This document shows positions 1 to 10,196 of a stretch of DNA of 64,000 bases, one piece after another (within the stretch, counting starts at the first letter, position 1; every line of letters starts with the position of its first letter). Below the pieces are notes generated by a model that was given only the letters and a program-made list of their open reading frames with translations, did no database searches and was not told the origin of the DNA. The DNA comes from Gordonia insulae (GTDB taxonomy: Bacteria > Actinomycetota > Actinomycetes > Mycobacteriales > Mycobacteriaceae): NCBI RefSeq assembly GCF_003855095.1, contig NZ_CP033972.1, positions 5,332,001 to 5,396,000 of the forward strand, given 5' to 3'. A program made the position numbers and the translations under genes.

Positions 1-30
1 ATCGAGATCTTCGGAGGACCGGTCGGCTGA
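1..30 (+). CDS. rplW: 50S ribosomal protein L23, C-terminal end (partial)
   Basis: The first nine codons of the window read IEIFGGPVG and end in TGA at 28-30, in the place where L23 sits upstream of L2 in the S10 operon. Only the tail is visible, so the identification rests mainly on gene order. The 30 bases up to the rplB ATG contain a GGAACTGAGGGA stretch that can serve as its ribosome binding site. Confidence 0.6.
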   Translation: MEIFGGPVG

Positions 31-60
31 CCGGGACTCGGGAACTGAGGGACTAGAGAC

Positions 61-897
61 ATGGCTATTCGTAAGTACAAGCCGACGACCCCGGGTCGTC
101 GCGGCGCCAGCGGATCCGATTTCGCGGAGGTCACCCGTGACCATCCGGAGAAGTCGCTGGTTCGCCCGCTGCACGGACGTGGCGGCCGTAACGCCCACGG
201 CCGCATCACCACTCGGCACAAGGGTGGCGGTCACAAGCGTGCCTACCGTCTGATCGACTTCCGTCGTAACGACAAGGACGGCATCAACGCCAAGGTCGCG
301 CACATCGAGTACGACCCGAACCGCACTGCGCGGATCGCGTTGCTGCACTTCGTGGACGGCGAGAAGCGCTACATCATCGCGCCCAAGGGTCTGAACCAGG
401 GTGACGTGGTGGAGAGCGGCGCGGGCGCCGACATCAAGCCGGGCAACAACCTGCCGCTGCGCAACATCCCGACCGGTACCCAGGTGCACGCCGTCGAGCT
501 GCGCCCGGGTGGCGGGGCGAAGATGGCCCGCAGCGCCGGTGCCTCGATCCAGTTGCTGGGCAAGGAGGGTGCATACGCCACCCTGCGTATGCCCTCCGGC
601 GAGATCCGTCGCGTCGATGTGCGCTGCCGCGCCACCGTCGGCGAGGTCGGCAATGCCGAGCAGTCGAACATCAACTGGGGCAAGGCCGGCCGTATGCGCT
701 GGAAGGGCAAGCGCCCCACTGTCCGCGGTGTCGTCATGAACCCGGTCGACCACCCGCACGGTGGCGGCGAGGGCAAGACCTCGGGTGGTCGCCACCCGGT
801 CAGCCCGTGGGGTCAGCCGGAAGGCCGTACCCGCAAGAACAAGGCGAGCGACAAGCTCATCGTCCGTCGCCGTCGTACCGGCAAGAACAAGCGATAA
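61..897 (+). CDS. rplB: 50S ribosomal protein L2
   Basis: L2 binds 23S rRNA near the peptidyl transferase centre and is needed for subunit association. The 278-residue product has the normal bacterial length. It shows the conserved N-terminal RNA-binding part ([17 protein letters not shown] near residue 48) and the C-terminal [20 protein letters not shown] block near residue 227, which contains the conserved histidine. The ATG at 61 is preceded by a purine-rich site. It lies in the S10 operon between rplW and rpsS, 18 bases before the latter. Nothing is unusual. Confidence 0.98.
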   Translation: MAIRKYKPTTPGRRGASGSDFAEVTRDHPEKSLVRPLHGRGGRNAHGRITTRHKGGGHKRAYRLIDFRRNDKDGINAKVAHIEYDPNRTARIALLHFVDGEKRYIIAPKGLNQGDVVESGAGADIKPGNNLPLRNIPTGTQVHAVELRPGGGAKMARSAGASIQLLGKEGAYATLRMPSGEIRRVDVRCRATVGEVGNAEQSNINWGKAGRMRWKGKRPTVRGVVMNPVDHPHGGGEGKTSGGRHPVSPWGQPEGRTRKNKASDKLIVRRRRTGKNKR

Positions 898-915
898 GCA
901 GGAGGGAGTAAGAGA

Positions 916-1196
916 ATGCCACGCAGCCTCAAGAAGGGCCCGTTCGTCGACGACCACCTCCTTGCGAAGGTGGATACCCAGAACGAGAAGGGCACCAAGC
1001 AGGTCATCAAGACCTGGTCGCGTCGTTCGACCATCATTCCTGACTTCATCGGGCACACCTTCGCCGTCCACGACGGCCGCAAGCACGTCCCGGTGTTCGT
1101 CTCGGACAACATGGTCGGGCACAAGCTGGGCGAGTTCGCCCCTACCCGCACCTTCAAGGGTCACATCAAGGATGACCGGAAAGCGAAGCGCCGGTA

Positions 1197-1197
<1 letters not shown>
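916..1197 (+). CDS. rpsS: 30S ribosomal protein S19
   Basis: S19 is a protein of the 30S head that contacts 16S rRNA together with S13. The 93-residue product begins [15 protein letters not shown] and contains the typical [17 protein letters not shown] stretch. A strong AGGAGGGAG site lies 9 bases before the ATG at 916. Its TAA at 1195-1197 overlaps the ATG of rplV by one base, so the two genes are probably translationally coupled. Confidence 0.98.
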
Positions 1198-2425
<1,228 letters not shown>

Positions 2426-2427
2426 CC

Positions 2428-2844
2428 ATGTTGATCCCCCGTCGGGTCAAGCACCGCAAGCAGCATCACCCCAGCCTGAAGGGTCAGGCGAAGGGCGGCA
2501 CCAAGGTGACGTTCGGTGACTACGGCATCCAGGCTCTGGAGAGTGCCTACATCACCAACCGTCAGATCGAGTCCGCTCGTATCGCCATCAACCGGCACAT
2601 CAAGCGTGGCGGCAAGGTCTGGATCAACATCTTCCCGGACCGCCCGCTGACCAAGAAGCCTGCCGAGACCCGCATGGGTTCCGGTAAGGGTTCGCCCGAG
2701 TGGTGGGTCGCCCCGGTCAAGCCGGGTCGCGTGCTGTTCGAGATGAGCTACCCCAATGAGGAGACCGCGCGCGAGGCCCTGCGCCGTGCGCAGCACAAGC
2801 TCCCCATCAAGACCCGGATCGTGACCAGAGAGGAGCAGTTCTGA
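2428..2844 (+). CDS. rplP: 50S ribosomal protein L16
   Basis: L16 helps organise the A-site side of the 50S subunit. The 138-residue product begins [19 protein letters not shown] and contains the diagnostic [20 protein letters not shown] stretch near residue 81. An AGGAGGG site at about 2414-2420, inside the end of rpsC, precedes the ATG. The TGA at 2842-2844 overlaps the rpmC start by one base. Confidence 0.98.
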   Translation: MLIPRRVKHRKQHHPSLKGQAKGGTKVTFGDYGIQALESAYITNRQIESARIAINRHIKRGGKVWINIFPDRPLTKKPAETRMGSGKGSPEWWVAPVKPGRVLFEMSYPNEETAREALRRAQHKLPIKTRIVTREEQF

Positions 2845-3077
2845 TGGCACTCGGAGTTGCTGCGAACGAGCTGCGTGAGCTCAGTGATACCGATCTGGTC
2901 GATCGCCTCAAAGAGTCGAAGGAAGAACTGTTCAACCTTCGGTTCCAGATGGCCACCGGCCAGCTCGACAACAACCGTCGTCTGCGGACCGTGCGTCGCG
3001 AGATCGCACGTATCTACACCGTGATGCGCGAGCGCGAGCTGGGCCTGGCGTCGGGACCGGATGGTGATGACGCATGA
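2844..3077 (+). CDS. rpmC: 50S ribosomal protein L29
   Basis: L29 is a small helical hairpin protein near the exit tunnel. The 77-residue product shows the usual [20 protein letters not shown] helix followed by [19 protein letters not shown]. The ATG overlaps the rplP stop, and its own TGA overlaps the rpsQ ATG as ATGA at 3074-3077. The last residues ([12 protein letters not shown]) form a short acidic tail. Confidence 0.97.
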   Translation: MALGVAANELRELSDTDLVDRLKESKEELFNLRFQMATGQLDNNRRLRTVRREIARIYTVMRERELGLASGPDGDDA

Positions 3078-3373
3078 GTGAGGACCAGAACGTGAGCCAG
3101 ACCGCCACAGGTAAGGCTGAAGTGCGTAACGACCGCAAGGAGCGGATCGGTTACGTGGTCAGCGACAAGATGCAGAAGACCATCGTGGTCGAGCTGGAAG
3201 ATCGTAAGAGCCACAAGCTCTACGGCAAGATCATCCGGACCACGAGCAAGGTCAAGGCGCACGACGAGAACGAGACCGCCGGTGTCGGCGACCGCGTGCG
3301 GCTCATGGAGACCCGCCCGACGTCGGCCACCAAGCGGTGGCGCCTCGTCGAGGTGCTGGAGAAGGCCAAGTAA
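3074..3373 (+). CDS. rpsQ: 30S ribosomal protein S17
   Basis: S17 is an OB-fold protein that binds 16S rRNA early in 30S assembly. The 99-residue product has a non-conserved extension of about 20 residues before [19 protein letters not shown], then the HENNETAG-like stretch here read as [20 protein letters not shown]. The ATGA overlap couples it to rpmC. It is the last gene of the S10 operon in this window, and a hairpin terminator follows 27 bases after the stop. Confidence 0.98.
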   Translation: MSEDQNVSQTATGKAEVRNDRKERIGYVVSDKMQKTIVVELEDRKSHKLYGKIIRTTSKVKAHDENETAGVGDRVRLMETRPTSATKRWRLVEVLEKAK

Positions 3374-3400
3374 GCCTCTTCTCCGCGAGAGAGATTCAGA

Positions 3401-3440
3401 GAACGGCCCGTTCCCCGCTGGGGGGCGGGTCGTTTCTCGT
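3401..3440 (+). terminator. Hairpin terminator after the S10 operon
   Basis: A left arm of GAACGGCCCGTTCCCC (3401-3416) can pair, with a few G-T pairs, with a right arm of GGGGGGCGGGTCGTTTC (about 3420-3436). The T-containing tail TTTCTCGT follows. This fits a rho-independent terminator closing the ribosomal operon. The stretch 3374-3447 holds no other gene. Confidence 0.7.
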
Positions 3441-3447
3441 GTAGAGA

Positions 3448-4914
3448 GTGCTTGTGCCCCAACTGCCGCCGTCGCCGCTGATCTACGAGATCAACACCTG
3501 GCCGTGGCTCGCCCGACTCACCCTCGAGAACGGGCGGCCGGTCACCCTCGGGACCGTGCCCGACGTCGAGTGGGACGCGATCGCGGAGTCGGGTTTCCAC
3601 GCGGTCTGGTTGATGGGGGTGTGGCGGCGCAGTGCTGTCGGCGTCGCGATCGCCTGCGCCGACGAGCCGCTGATGGACTGGTTCGCATCCGCACTGCCGG
3701 ATTTCCGATCCGACGACGTCGTCGGATCGCCGTACTGTGTGCGTGACTACGTCGTCGACGATCACCTCGGCGGTCCCGACGGGCTCGCCCATGCGCGTCG
3801 CGCGCTGGCCGATCGCGGTGTCGCGCTGATCCTCGACCATGTGCCCAATCACGTGGCCCTCGACCATCCGTGGGTGGCGGCCCATCCGTCGTGGTTCGTC
3901 ACCGGCGACCTCGACGACCTCGATCGGGAGCCGGAGTCGTATGTGCTGGTCGACGGTGCCGTGATCGCCAACGGGCGTGACCCGTACTTCCCGGCGTGGC
4001 GAGACGTCGTCCAGCTGAACGCGTTCAGCCCGGGCCTGCGTGCCGCGACACTGGATACTCTCCGGCAGATCGCCGGCCAGTGCGACGGCGTCCGCTGCGA
4101 CATGGCGATGCTGATGATGAACGACGTCTTCGCGCGGACGTGGGGGGCGAGCGAAGCGACGGGGGATGTGGGGGCGAGCGAAGCGACGGGGGATGTGGGG
4201 GCGAGCGACGAGTTCTGGCCCGGCATCATCGCCGCCATCCGCGCGGAGGTGCCCGGCTTCTGCTTCATCGCGGAGGCCTACTGGGGCACGGAACCGGCGT
4301 TGCGGGCGCAGGGCTTCGATCACTGCTATGACAAGTCGCTCTACGACACGTTGCGCGAGGACCCGGCGGGTCTGCGCGCGCAGTTGTCGGCGGACCCGGG
4401 ACACCAGCGAGCGCTCCTGCGGTTCATCGAGAACCACGACGAGCCGCGCAGCGCCGCGTCCTTCGGCGAACGCGATGAGCTCGCGGCGGTCGCCACCCTG
4501 ACCCAACTCGGGGCCCGACTCGTCCACGACGGTCAGCTGCAGGGACGACGCATCCGGGTCCCTGTCCAGCTCGGCCGGTTCCCCGACGAACCGGTCGACG
4601 CCGCGCGCGCCGACTTCTATCGGGGCCTGCTGGCCGTGCTCCGCGACGACGCTTTCGCCGGCGTCGAGTGGGGTCTGGTCCATGGCGCCGACGCATCGGA
4701 TACCGGGGTGGTGGCCGCGTGGCGACGCGGCGGCCGTGACGGAGAGTGGCTGGTGGTGGTCAATCCCGGCGATCGACCTGCGACCGTGCGTCTCGCGTGC
4801 CGGACGACGGGGCACGAACTGTCCGACCCGTTGTCCGGGGAGTCGATCCGCGTCGGCGACGACGGGACCGTCGACGTCTCGCTGCCCGCGTGGGGCCGGC
4901 GGATCTACCACTGA
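3448..4914 (+). CDS. GH13 (alpha-amylase superfamily) protein
   Basis: This is a 488-residue TIM-barrel glycosidase-type protein with the four GH13 regions in order: region I DHVPNH (near residue 131), region II GVRCDMA with the presumed nucleophile Asp (near 216), region III FIAEAYW with the acid/base Glu (near 273), and region IV FIENHDEPR (near 331). All three catalytic carboxylates are present, so it is probably active on an alpha-glucan or a glucosyl donor; the substrate cannot be read. There is no signal peptide, which suggests a cytoplasmic enzyme. The start is a GTG at 3448, with a second GTG at 3454 equally possible. A 27-base repeat is inserted in frame between regions II and III. 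Confidence 0.85.
   Translation: MLVPQLPPSPLIYEINTWPWLARLTLENGRPVTLGTVPDVEWDAIAESGFHAVWLMGVWRRSAVGVAIACADEPLMDWFASALPDFRSDDVVGSPYCVRDYVVDDHLGGPDGLAHARRALADRGVALILDHVPNHVALDHPWVAAHPSWFVTGDLDDLDREPESYVLVDGAVIANGRDPYFPAWRDVVQLNAFSPGLRAATLDTLRQIAGQCDGVRCDMAMLMMNDVFARTWGASEATGDVGASEATGDVGASDEFWPGIIAAIRAEVPGFCFIAEAYWGTEPALRAQGFDHCYDKSLYDTLREDPAGLRAQLSADPGHQRALLRFIENHDEPRSAASFGERDELAAVATLTQLGARLVHDGQLQGRRIRVPVQLGRFPDEPVDAARADFYRGLLAVLRDDAFAGVEWGLVHGADASDTGVVAAWRRGGRDGEWLVVVNPGDRPATVRLACRTTGHELSDPLSGESIRVGDDGTVDVSLPAWGRRIYH
4147..4208 (+). repeat. In-frame 27-bp tandem repeat in the GH13 gene
   Basis: Two perfect 27-base units and an 8-base partial third encode GASEATGDV repeats. The unit contains the core GCGAGCGAAGCGACGGGG, which recurs, partly inverted, in the NRPS-2 gene 50 kb away. 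It sits in a loop between GH13 regions II and III and keeps the frame. Confidence 0.9.
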
Positions 4915-4981
4915 TCAGCGGCGGTCGCGCCTGCCACCCGCGATTCAACGATCGCGACGGGTCGATTTCTGGTGAACTTCC

Positions 4982-6229
4982 ATGGTGGTGATCGATCGGC
5001 GCCCGCAGGTCGGGCACGCGGCTGTCGATCGCGTGCGTGCCTATCTCGGCGGATTCCGGGGCCCTCGGGTCGACGACTCAGACGTCACCCGCATGCAACG
5101 CATCGGAGCACGGTTCGTCGGGTGTGGGCTGCTCGTGTTCACCCTGGTGATGCTTCCGGTGACGGTCCGGTGCGCCGATCTCACCGACGCCTGGTGGACC
5201 CCGGTCAGTCTGCTGCTCGTCGTCGGGCCGGCGCTGGCGCTGGTGACGGCGACGCTGCGTCCGGTGCCCCAGGGTCTGATGGTGCTGACCTGCGTCTCGG
5301 CGATCGCCTATGTGGTGGCCACCCTGCTGTGGTTCGTGGCGTGGCGTGGGGTGCCCGACGATGTGACCCGGTACTCGGTGTGGTTGTGCCAGTTCCCGTC
5401 GGTGCCGAGTATCGCGCTGGTCCTGGTGTTGCGACCGGGGTGGGCGTTCGTCCATCTCGTCGGCGCGACGGTCCTCGCGCATGCGGCCAATCAGGTCGGT
5501 CTCTACGGTGAGATCCGCCCGGCCACGATGCTGAGTGCGCCGCTGACGATGGCACTCAGCGGGGTGTTCATGGCGGTGGCGTACGCGACGGTCCGCAACG
5601 TGCAATCACTCGACGCGAGACGTGCGGCGATGCTGCGGGCGGCGGCCTCGAGTGCCGCGGACATGGCGCAGGAAGGCGAGCGGACGCGCTTCGCGGCGAT
5701 GATCCACGACAAGGTGATCGCCTCGCTGCTGGCCGTCGGTGCAGGTCGGTCGGATCCGCGCGTCGCCCGGCAGGCGGCCGCGACCCTCGAGGAGCTGGAT
5801 CGTCGCGACGACGACACCGAGGGCGGCGAGGTCACCGTCGTCCGCTTCGCGGACGGCATCCGGCGCTCTGCCACCGCGGTCGGCGGCCGGATTCGCACCG
5901 AGATCGCGATGCCCGAGGAGGAGATCTCGTACCCGACGTCGGTCGTCGCCGCGATGACCGGCACGACCGACGAGGCGGTTCGCAACTGGCGACGGCACGC
6001 CGGGCCCGGTGCACACTGTGTGATCGACGCCGACTTTCACGACGGCGCCGTTCGCATCGTCATCGCCGACGACGGCGTCGGCTTCGACCCCCGATCCGTC
6101 AGCCCGGAGCGGTATGGGATCGCCGTCGGTGTCCACGGCCGCATGGACGCCCTGCCCGGCGGGTCGGCCCGGATTCACAGCGCACCCGGCGAAGGTACTG
6201 CCGTGGTCGTCGAATGGCGGCAGCCATGA
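4982..6229 (+). CDS. Membrane histidine-kinase-like sensor (cassette copy 1)
   Basis: The 415-residue protein has about five or six membrane segments in its first 210 residues. A short dimerisation-like helix with the MIHDKVIASLLA motif follows (near residue 240), with His-Asp as in NarL/DesK-type kinases. A C-terminal HATPase domain follows, with N-box EAVRN (near 331), G1 DDGVGFD (near 362) and G2 GEGTAVV (near 402). The residue after the N-box Asn is Trp, where the paralogue has Ser. The stop overlaps the next gene as ATGA (6226-6229). No response regulator is adjacent. It is paralogous to the gene at 7415-8689. The 67 bases before it contain no clear promoter or strong ribosome binding site. 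Confidence 0.75.
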   Translation: MVVIDRRPQVGHAAVDRVRAYLGGFRGPRVDDSDVTRMQRIGARFVGCGLLVFTLVMLPVTVRCADLTDAWWTPVSLLLVVGPALALVTATLRPVPQGLMVLTCVSAIAYVVATLLWFVAWRGVPDDVTRYSVWLCQFPSVPSIALVLVLRPGWAFVHLVGATVLAHAANQVGLYGEIRPATMLSAPLTMALSGVFMAVAYATVRNVQSLDARRAAMLRAAASSAADMAQEGERTRFAAMIHDKVIASLLAVGAGRSDPRVARQAAATLEELDRRDDDTEGGEVTVVRFADGIRRSATAVGGRIRTEIAMPEEEISYPTSVVAAMTGTTDEAVRNWRRHAGPGAHCVIDADFHDGAVRIVIADDGVGFDPRSVSPERYGIAVGVHGRMDALPGGSARIHSAPGEGTAVVVEWRQP

Positions 6230-7353
6230 CGGATCGGCCGACCCGGATCGACGATCGCGACGTCGACGACCGTGACCTCGACGATGCGTCCGTCGACCTG
6301 TTCGGTCTCGGCTCCACGACGGTCACGGCAGCACTGTGGGTGTTCGCGGTCGTGTACGTGATCGTGTCGATCGGCGCCGGGTGGGAGATCACGTCCGTGG
6401 CCAGTTGGGTGGGGCGCGCGATCGGTCTGGGCATCTTCGCCGTCGCCGTCGCCATCGTCGTGCGCACGCGTGGTTCGCGGAGTCCCGTACCCGCTGCGGT
6501 CATCGTCGTCGTGTCGGCGGTCTGCGGCCTGGCGGTCTCGCTGTGGAGTCTGCCACCGGAGACGTATCAGACGTTGCAGACCGCGCCGCCGGTGTCGGCG
6601 ATGACGATCGTGCTCACCTTGCTGGCGGTGCACCGGCGCCCGCTCTATGCGTGGGTCGGCGCCTTCTGCTGCACCGCGGTCTCCGGGCTGTGGGCCGCGG
6701 ACGTCGGGCTGGGATTCGCGACGGGGGCGGTGAACACCAACTTCTGCTATCCGGTGCTGGTCCTGGCCGTGCTGTTCGCCCTCATGGCGCGGCCGATGGA
6801 AGAACGCATCCGCGTGTTGCGGGTGCGTGCGGTCGCGCAGGCGGCGACGGAGGCGGCCACCGCGGCGGCGGCGCGGGAGCGGGGTCGCCAGTTGCGCAGG
6901 CTCGATCGTCGTGCCCGTCCGATCCTGCAGCAGGTGGTGGACGGTCACGAGTTCACGCCGGCTGAGGTGGCCGACGCACGCCTCACCGAAGCGCAACTGC
7001 GCGATGGCATTCGCGCGCCCGCCTGGGAGTCGGGACAGGTCAGTGATGCCGTGTGGGCGGCGCGGCGGCGGGGCATCTCGGTCCTGTTGCTCGACGACGG
7101 TGCGCTCGCGGCACGACCCGACGACGACCTGACGGCACGCCTGCACGAGGTACTCGTCGCCGAGCTGCGTGGTGCACCGACCGGACAGGTGACCGCCCGG
7201 GTTCTGCCCCCGGACCGGGACCTGCTCGCGTCGATCGTCGTCAACGCGGGCCCCGACATCCGGCGCATCGAATGCGCGACAGACGGTGTGGTCACCGTGC
7301 AGGACGGTTCGGTGAGCGCTGTCGTCGACCGTCCGCGGGTGGGGGGTGGGTGA
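6226..7353 (+). CDS. Membrane protein of unknown function, kinase partner (cassette copy 1)
   Basis: This is a 375-residue protein if read from the ATG at 6226, which overlaps the upstream stop as ATGA; an in-frame ATG at 6214 is the alternative. It has about five membrane segments up to residue 190 and an Ala/Arg-rich helical stretch. A soluble C-terminal domain follows, with PAWESGQVSDAVWAARRRG and VLLLDDG (residues about 265-295). It lacks HATPase or receiver motifs. I do not recognise the family. The close linkage with the kinase-like gene, repeated in copy 2, suggests that the two products form a signalling pair. Confidence 0.65.
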   Translation: MTDRPTRIDDRDVDDRDLDDASVDLFGLGSTTVTAALWVFAVVYVIVSIGAGWEITSVASWVGRAIGLGIFAVAVAIVVRTRGSRSPVPAAVIVVVSAVCGLAVSLWSLPPETYQTLQTAPPVSAMTIVLTLLAVHRRPLYAWVGAFCCTAVSGLWAADVGLGFATGAVNTNFCYPVLVLAVLFALMARPMEERIRVLRVRAVAQAATEAATAAAARERGRQLRRLDRRARPILQQVVDGHEFTPAEVADARLTEAQLRDGIRAPAWESGQVSDAVWAARRRGISVLLLDDGALAARPDDDLTARLHEVLVAELRGAPTGQVTARVLPPDRDLLASIVVNAGPDIRRIECATDGVVTVQDGSVSAVVDRPRVGGG

Positions 7354-7414
7354 CCGATCACCCGTGCAGGCATGGCATCGTCGGGTCCGAGTACTGCACG
7401 ACGGAGATGATCTC

Positions 7415-8689
7415 GTGAACCAGCCTGCCGCCACCACGGTGATCGACCGACCGGCGGTCGCATCGAGTTCGGCGCACCTCCATCAGTGGCGTCAGCGGGT
7501 GATCGGGCCGCCCGACCGCTCCGACCTCGCGCGCGTCCAGCGGGTCGGTGCACGGTTCGTCGGGTGTGGGCTGATCACCTTCACCGTCGGGCTGACCCCG
7601 TTGATCGCGGGCCGCGCTGATCTGACCGCCTGGTGGTGGCCGGTGCTGAGCGTCCTGCTCGTGGCGGGGCCCGCCTTGATCCTGATCGTCGCGACCTATC
7701 GTGAGCAACTCGCTCATCTCACCGCCCTCGCCGCGATGTGCAGCCTCGGTTTCCTCGCGGCGACAGCGCTCTGGTTCGTGGCGTGGACCGGCGACGTTCC
7801 CTCGGACCACTCGGGGTGGAGCGTCTGGCTCGTACAGTTCCCCGGTGTACCCGGCCTGGTCTTCGGAATGGTCGGGCGCTATCGGCTTGCCCTGGCCCAC
7901 ATCGTCACCGCGGCACTGCTGGCCCAGACGGCCAACCAGGTCGGCCTCACCGGACATTTGGTCCCCGAGTGGTATCTCGGCTCGTTGATGACCATGGCGC
8001 TCACGTGCGTCTTCCTCGCCGTCGCGGTGGTCACCGTGCGGACCGCCGCGCTCCTCGACGACACGCGGGCGGCCGCGATGCAGGCCGCGGCGGCGTCGGC
8101 GGCGTCCACGGCCGTCGAGACCGAACGCGCCCGCTTCGCGGCGCTCGTCCACGACAAGGTCATCGCGATCCTGCTGGCCATCGACGTCGGCCGTCCCGCG
8201 CCGCGGCTGGCGACCCAGGCCGCCCTCGCACTCGACGAACTCGATCATCGGGACAGCGAGAATCCGCCGGCGTCGGTCGTCGGCGTCGACGAGTTCGTGC
8301 AGCGCGTCCGCACCGCGGTGACCACCACCGACGACGAGGTCGGCCGGGAATTCTCGATCGACCACACTGTGGCCGGCCGGTATCCGACCGGAGTGGTCTC
8401 CGAGATGATCGACGCGATGTGTGAGGCGATCCGCAACTCCGGCAGGCATGCCGGAGCAGACGCATCATGTCTGGTCGTCGGCGACTTCCGGGCCGATCGC
8501 GTCACGTTGGCGATCGTCGACGACGGCCGCGGATTCGACCCCGGACAGGTCAGTCCGGAACGGTTGGGCGTGGCCGTCGGAATCCGTCGTCGGATGACCG
8601 CGTTGGCCGGCGGCGGGGCCGAGGTACGCAGCGAGCCCGGTCGGGGCACCGCCGTCGTCTTGAGGTGGGTGCACGATGTCGGGGCGTGA
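7415..8689 (+). CDS. Membrane histidine-kinase-like sensor (cassette copy 2)
   Basis: The 424-residue product is clearly paralogous to the protein at 4982-6229: both have VIDR near the start, GARFVGCGL in the first membrane segment, VHDKVIAI/IHDKVIAS and a similar HATPase domain. The motifs are VHDKVIAILLAI, N-box EAIRNSGRHA, G1 DDGRGFD and G2 GRGTAVV. The GTG at 7415 is chosen because a GGAG lies 8 bases upstream and the start then matches copy 1. The longer frame back to a GTG at 7346 would overlap the previous gene. The stop overlaps the following gene by 14 bases. Confidence 0.75.
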   Translation: MNQPAATTVIDRPAVASSSAHLHQWRQRVIGPPDRSDLARVQRVGARFVGCGLITFTVGLTPLIAGRADLTAWWWPVLSVLLVAGPALILIVATYREQLAHLTALAAMCSLGFLAATALWFVAWTGDVPSDHSGWSVWLVQFPGVPGLVFGMVGRYRLALAHIVTAALLAQTANQVGLTGHLVPEWYLGSLMTMALTCVFLAVAVVTVRTAALLDDTRAAAMQAAAASAASTAVETERARFAALVHDKVIAILLAIDVGRPAPRLATQAALALDELDHRDSENPPASVVGVDEFVQRVRTAVTTTDDEVGREFSIDHTVAGRYPTGVVSEMIDAMCEAIRNSGRHAGADASCLVVGDFRADRVTLAIVDDGRGFDPGQVSPERLGVAVGIRRRMTALAGGGAEVRSEPGRGTAVVLRWVHDVGA

Positions 8690-9767
8690 GGACGTCGCGA
8701 CGGCGCCGTCGGGGGAGTCGACGAGCGCCGACGTGGTCGACCTGTTCGGCGTCCGGTCGCGGCCCGTCGTCGGGGCGTTGCTGGCGTTCGGTGTGGTCTA
8801 CGTGGTCGTCACCGTCGGCTCCGGCCTGGAGAACGATTCGGTGTCGAGCTGGGTCGGCCTGTCGACGGCCTTCCTGATCCTCGCGTCCGTGCTGGTGGGA
8901 TTGATCCGGGTCGAGGGCGACCCGTATCCGTTGCCCGCCGGGGTGATCGCGGTGACGATGCTGGTCACGGGGGCTTCGATCGCCTGGTGGTCGGTACCGC
9001 TGAGCAACTTCGAAACCTTGCAGTGCATGCCGGCGGCGATCACCGGGATCGTGGTGCTCGCGCTGCTCGCGGTCCGGGGCCGACTCACGTTGTCCTGGAT
9101 CGGCACGGTCGCCATGAGCTTGGCCGCCGGAATCTGGGCGGCGTTCCGCGGACTCGGGTTCGTCACCGGTGTGGGCTACACGTCGTGGGTCTACCCGGTG
9201 ATGATCTTCGCGTCGCTCTTCGTGGTGATGCTGCGCCCGATGGCCGCGCGGATCGGGGCCCTGCGCGCCCGGGAGCTGCGCTATGCGGCGGCCGATGCCG
9301 CGGCCACCGCCGCCGCGGACGAACGCGATCGGCAGTTGGCGCGGCTCGATCTGCGCGCCCGGCCGGTGCTCGCGCAGGTTGCCGCCGCCCACGACTTCTC
9401 CACCGCAGAGGTCTCGGCCGCACGGCTGGTCGAGGCTGCTTTGCGCGACGGCATCCGGGCACCGTCCTGGGCGTCGCCGCGAGTCCGCGAGGCGGTGTGG
9501 CGGGCGCGTGAGCGTGGGGTTTCCGTGATCCTGCTCGACGACGGCATCGGGGTCCGGGCCGACGATGTCCAGACGCGCCTCGACGGCGTCCTCGTGGACG
9601 AACTCGAGAGTCGCGACGCGCGCCGCGTCACTGCCCGGGTCATGCCGCCCGGCCGTCCGACGCGCGCGACGATCGTCGTCAACACCGCAGGCGGAACCCG
9701 GTACCACGAATGTTCGGCCGACGGGGCGATCACGGACCGGCTCACCGCACCCGCGCCGGGTACCTGA
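8676..9767 (+). CDS. Membrane protein of unknown function, kinase partner (cassette copy 2)
   Basis: The 363-residue paralogue of the product at 6226-7353 has the same layout. It starts VVDLFGVRSRPVVGALLAFG where copy 1 has SVDLFGLGSTTVTAALWVF. Several membrane segments follow, then the soluble C-terminal domain with APSWASPRVREAVWRARERG and VILLDDG. It overlaps the upstream kinase-like gene. The family is not recognised. It ends 6 bases before the end of the convergent GNAT gene; the small inverted repeat CTGAC-GACG-GTCAG (9764-9777) lies across the junction. Confidence 0.65.
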   Translation: MSGREDVATAPSGESTSADVVDLFGVRSRPVVGALLAFGVVYVVVTVGSGLENDSVSSWVGLSTAFLILASVLVGLIRVEGDPYPLPAGVIAVTMLVTGASIAWWSVPLSNFETLQCMPAAITGIVVLALLAVRGRLTLSWIGTVAMSLAAGIWAAFRGLGFVTGVGYTSWVYPVMIFASLFVVMLRPMAARIGALRARELRYAAADAAATAAADERDRQLARLDLRARPVLAQVAAAHDFSTAEVSAARLVEAALRDGIRAPSWASPRVREAVWRARERGVSVILLDDGIGVRADDVQTRLDGVLVDELESRDARRVTARVMPPGRPTRATIVVNTAGGTRYHECSADGAITDRLTAPAPGT

Positions 9768-9773
9768 CGACGG

Positions 9774-10148
9774 TCAGCGCAGGGCGGTGTCCAGCCAGTG
9801 CAGGACATCGGGCGTGACCGGATGAGTGGCGTCGGCGTACCCGGGATTCTTGCGGAGGAACGCGGCGACCATCGGACACACCCCGACGATGGCCCGACCC
9901 TGTGCCCGGGTGTCGTCGAGGGCCTCGCGGATCAGGATGGTGCCGAGACCACGCCCGCCGAACTCCTCGGCGACCTCGGTGTGGAAGAACACTCGCTCGG
10001 CGCCGCTCTCGACGTCGCGGTCGCGATAGGCGGTGAACCCGGCCACCACCGTGCGGGCGGACTCGGTGTCCGGGACCGATATCTCGTAGCGGTGTTCGGC
10101 ACTGTTGTCGGCGACGGAGGTCTGCGCCCCGGTCTTGTCGGTGACCAT
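9774..10148 (-). CDS. Small GNAT-family N-acetyltransferase (YjdJ-like)
   Basis: This is a 124-residue protein with the acetyl-CoA-binding signature EFGGRGLGTILIREAL (near residue 62), preceded by VFFHTEV. It ends with IVGVCPMVAAFLRKNPGY, the usual layout of the small GCN5-related acetyltransferase family that includes YjdJ. The substrate is unknown. It lies 48 bases downstream of the ABC-2 permease pair on the same strand, so it may be co-transcribed, but no functional link can be read. Confidence 0.8.
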   Translation of the reverse strand: MVTDKTGAQTSVADNSAEHRYEISVPDTESARTVVAGFTAYRDRDVESGAERVFFHTEVAEEFGGRGLGTILIREALDDTRAQGRAIVGVCPMVAAFLRKNPGYADATHPVTPDVLHWLDTALR

Positions 10149-10196
10149 GATCCGAGCGTACGTGTGTGCGGCCCCCGCCTCAGCGGTCGTGGTGGT

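Noticed and set aside
3376..3400. Small TCTC-CGC-GAGA hairpin after rpsQ
   Set aside because: It is too short and lacks a T tract; the larger hairpin at 3401-3440 is the better terminator.
7346..7414. GTG at 7346 as start of the second kinase-like gene
   Set aside because: The GTG at 7415 has a GGAG at proper distance and aligns with the start of the paralogue.
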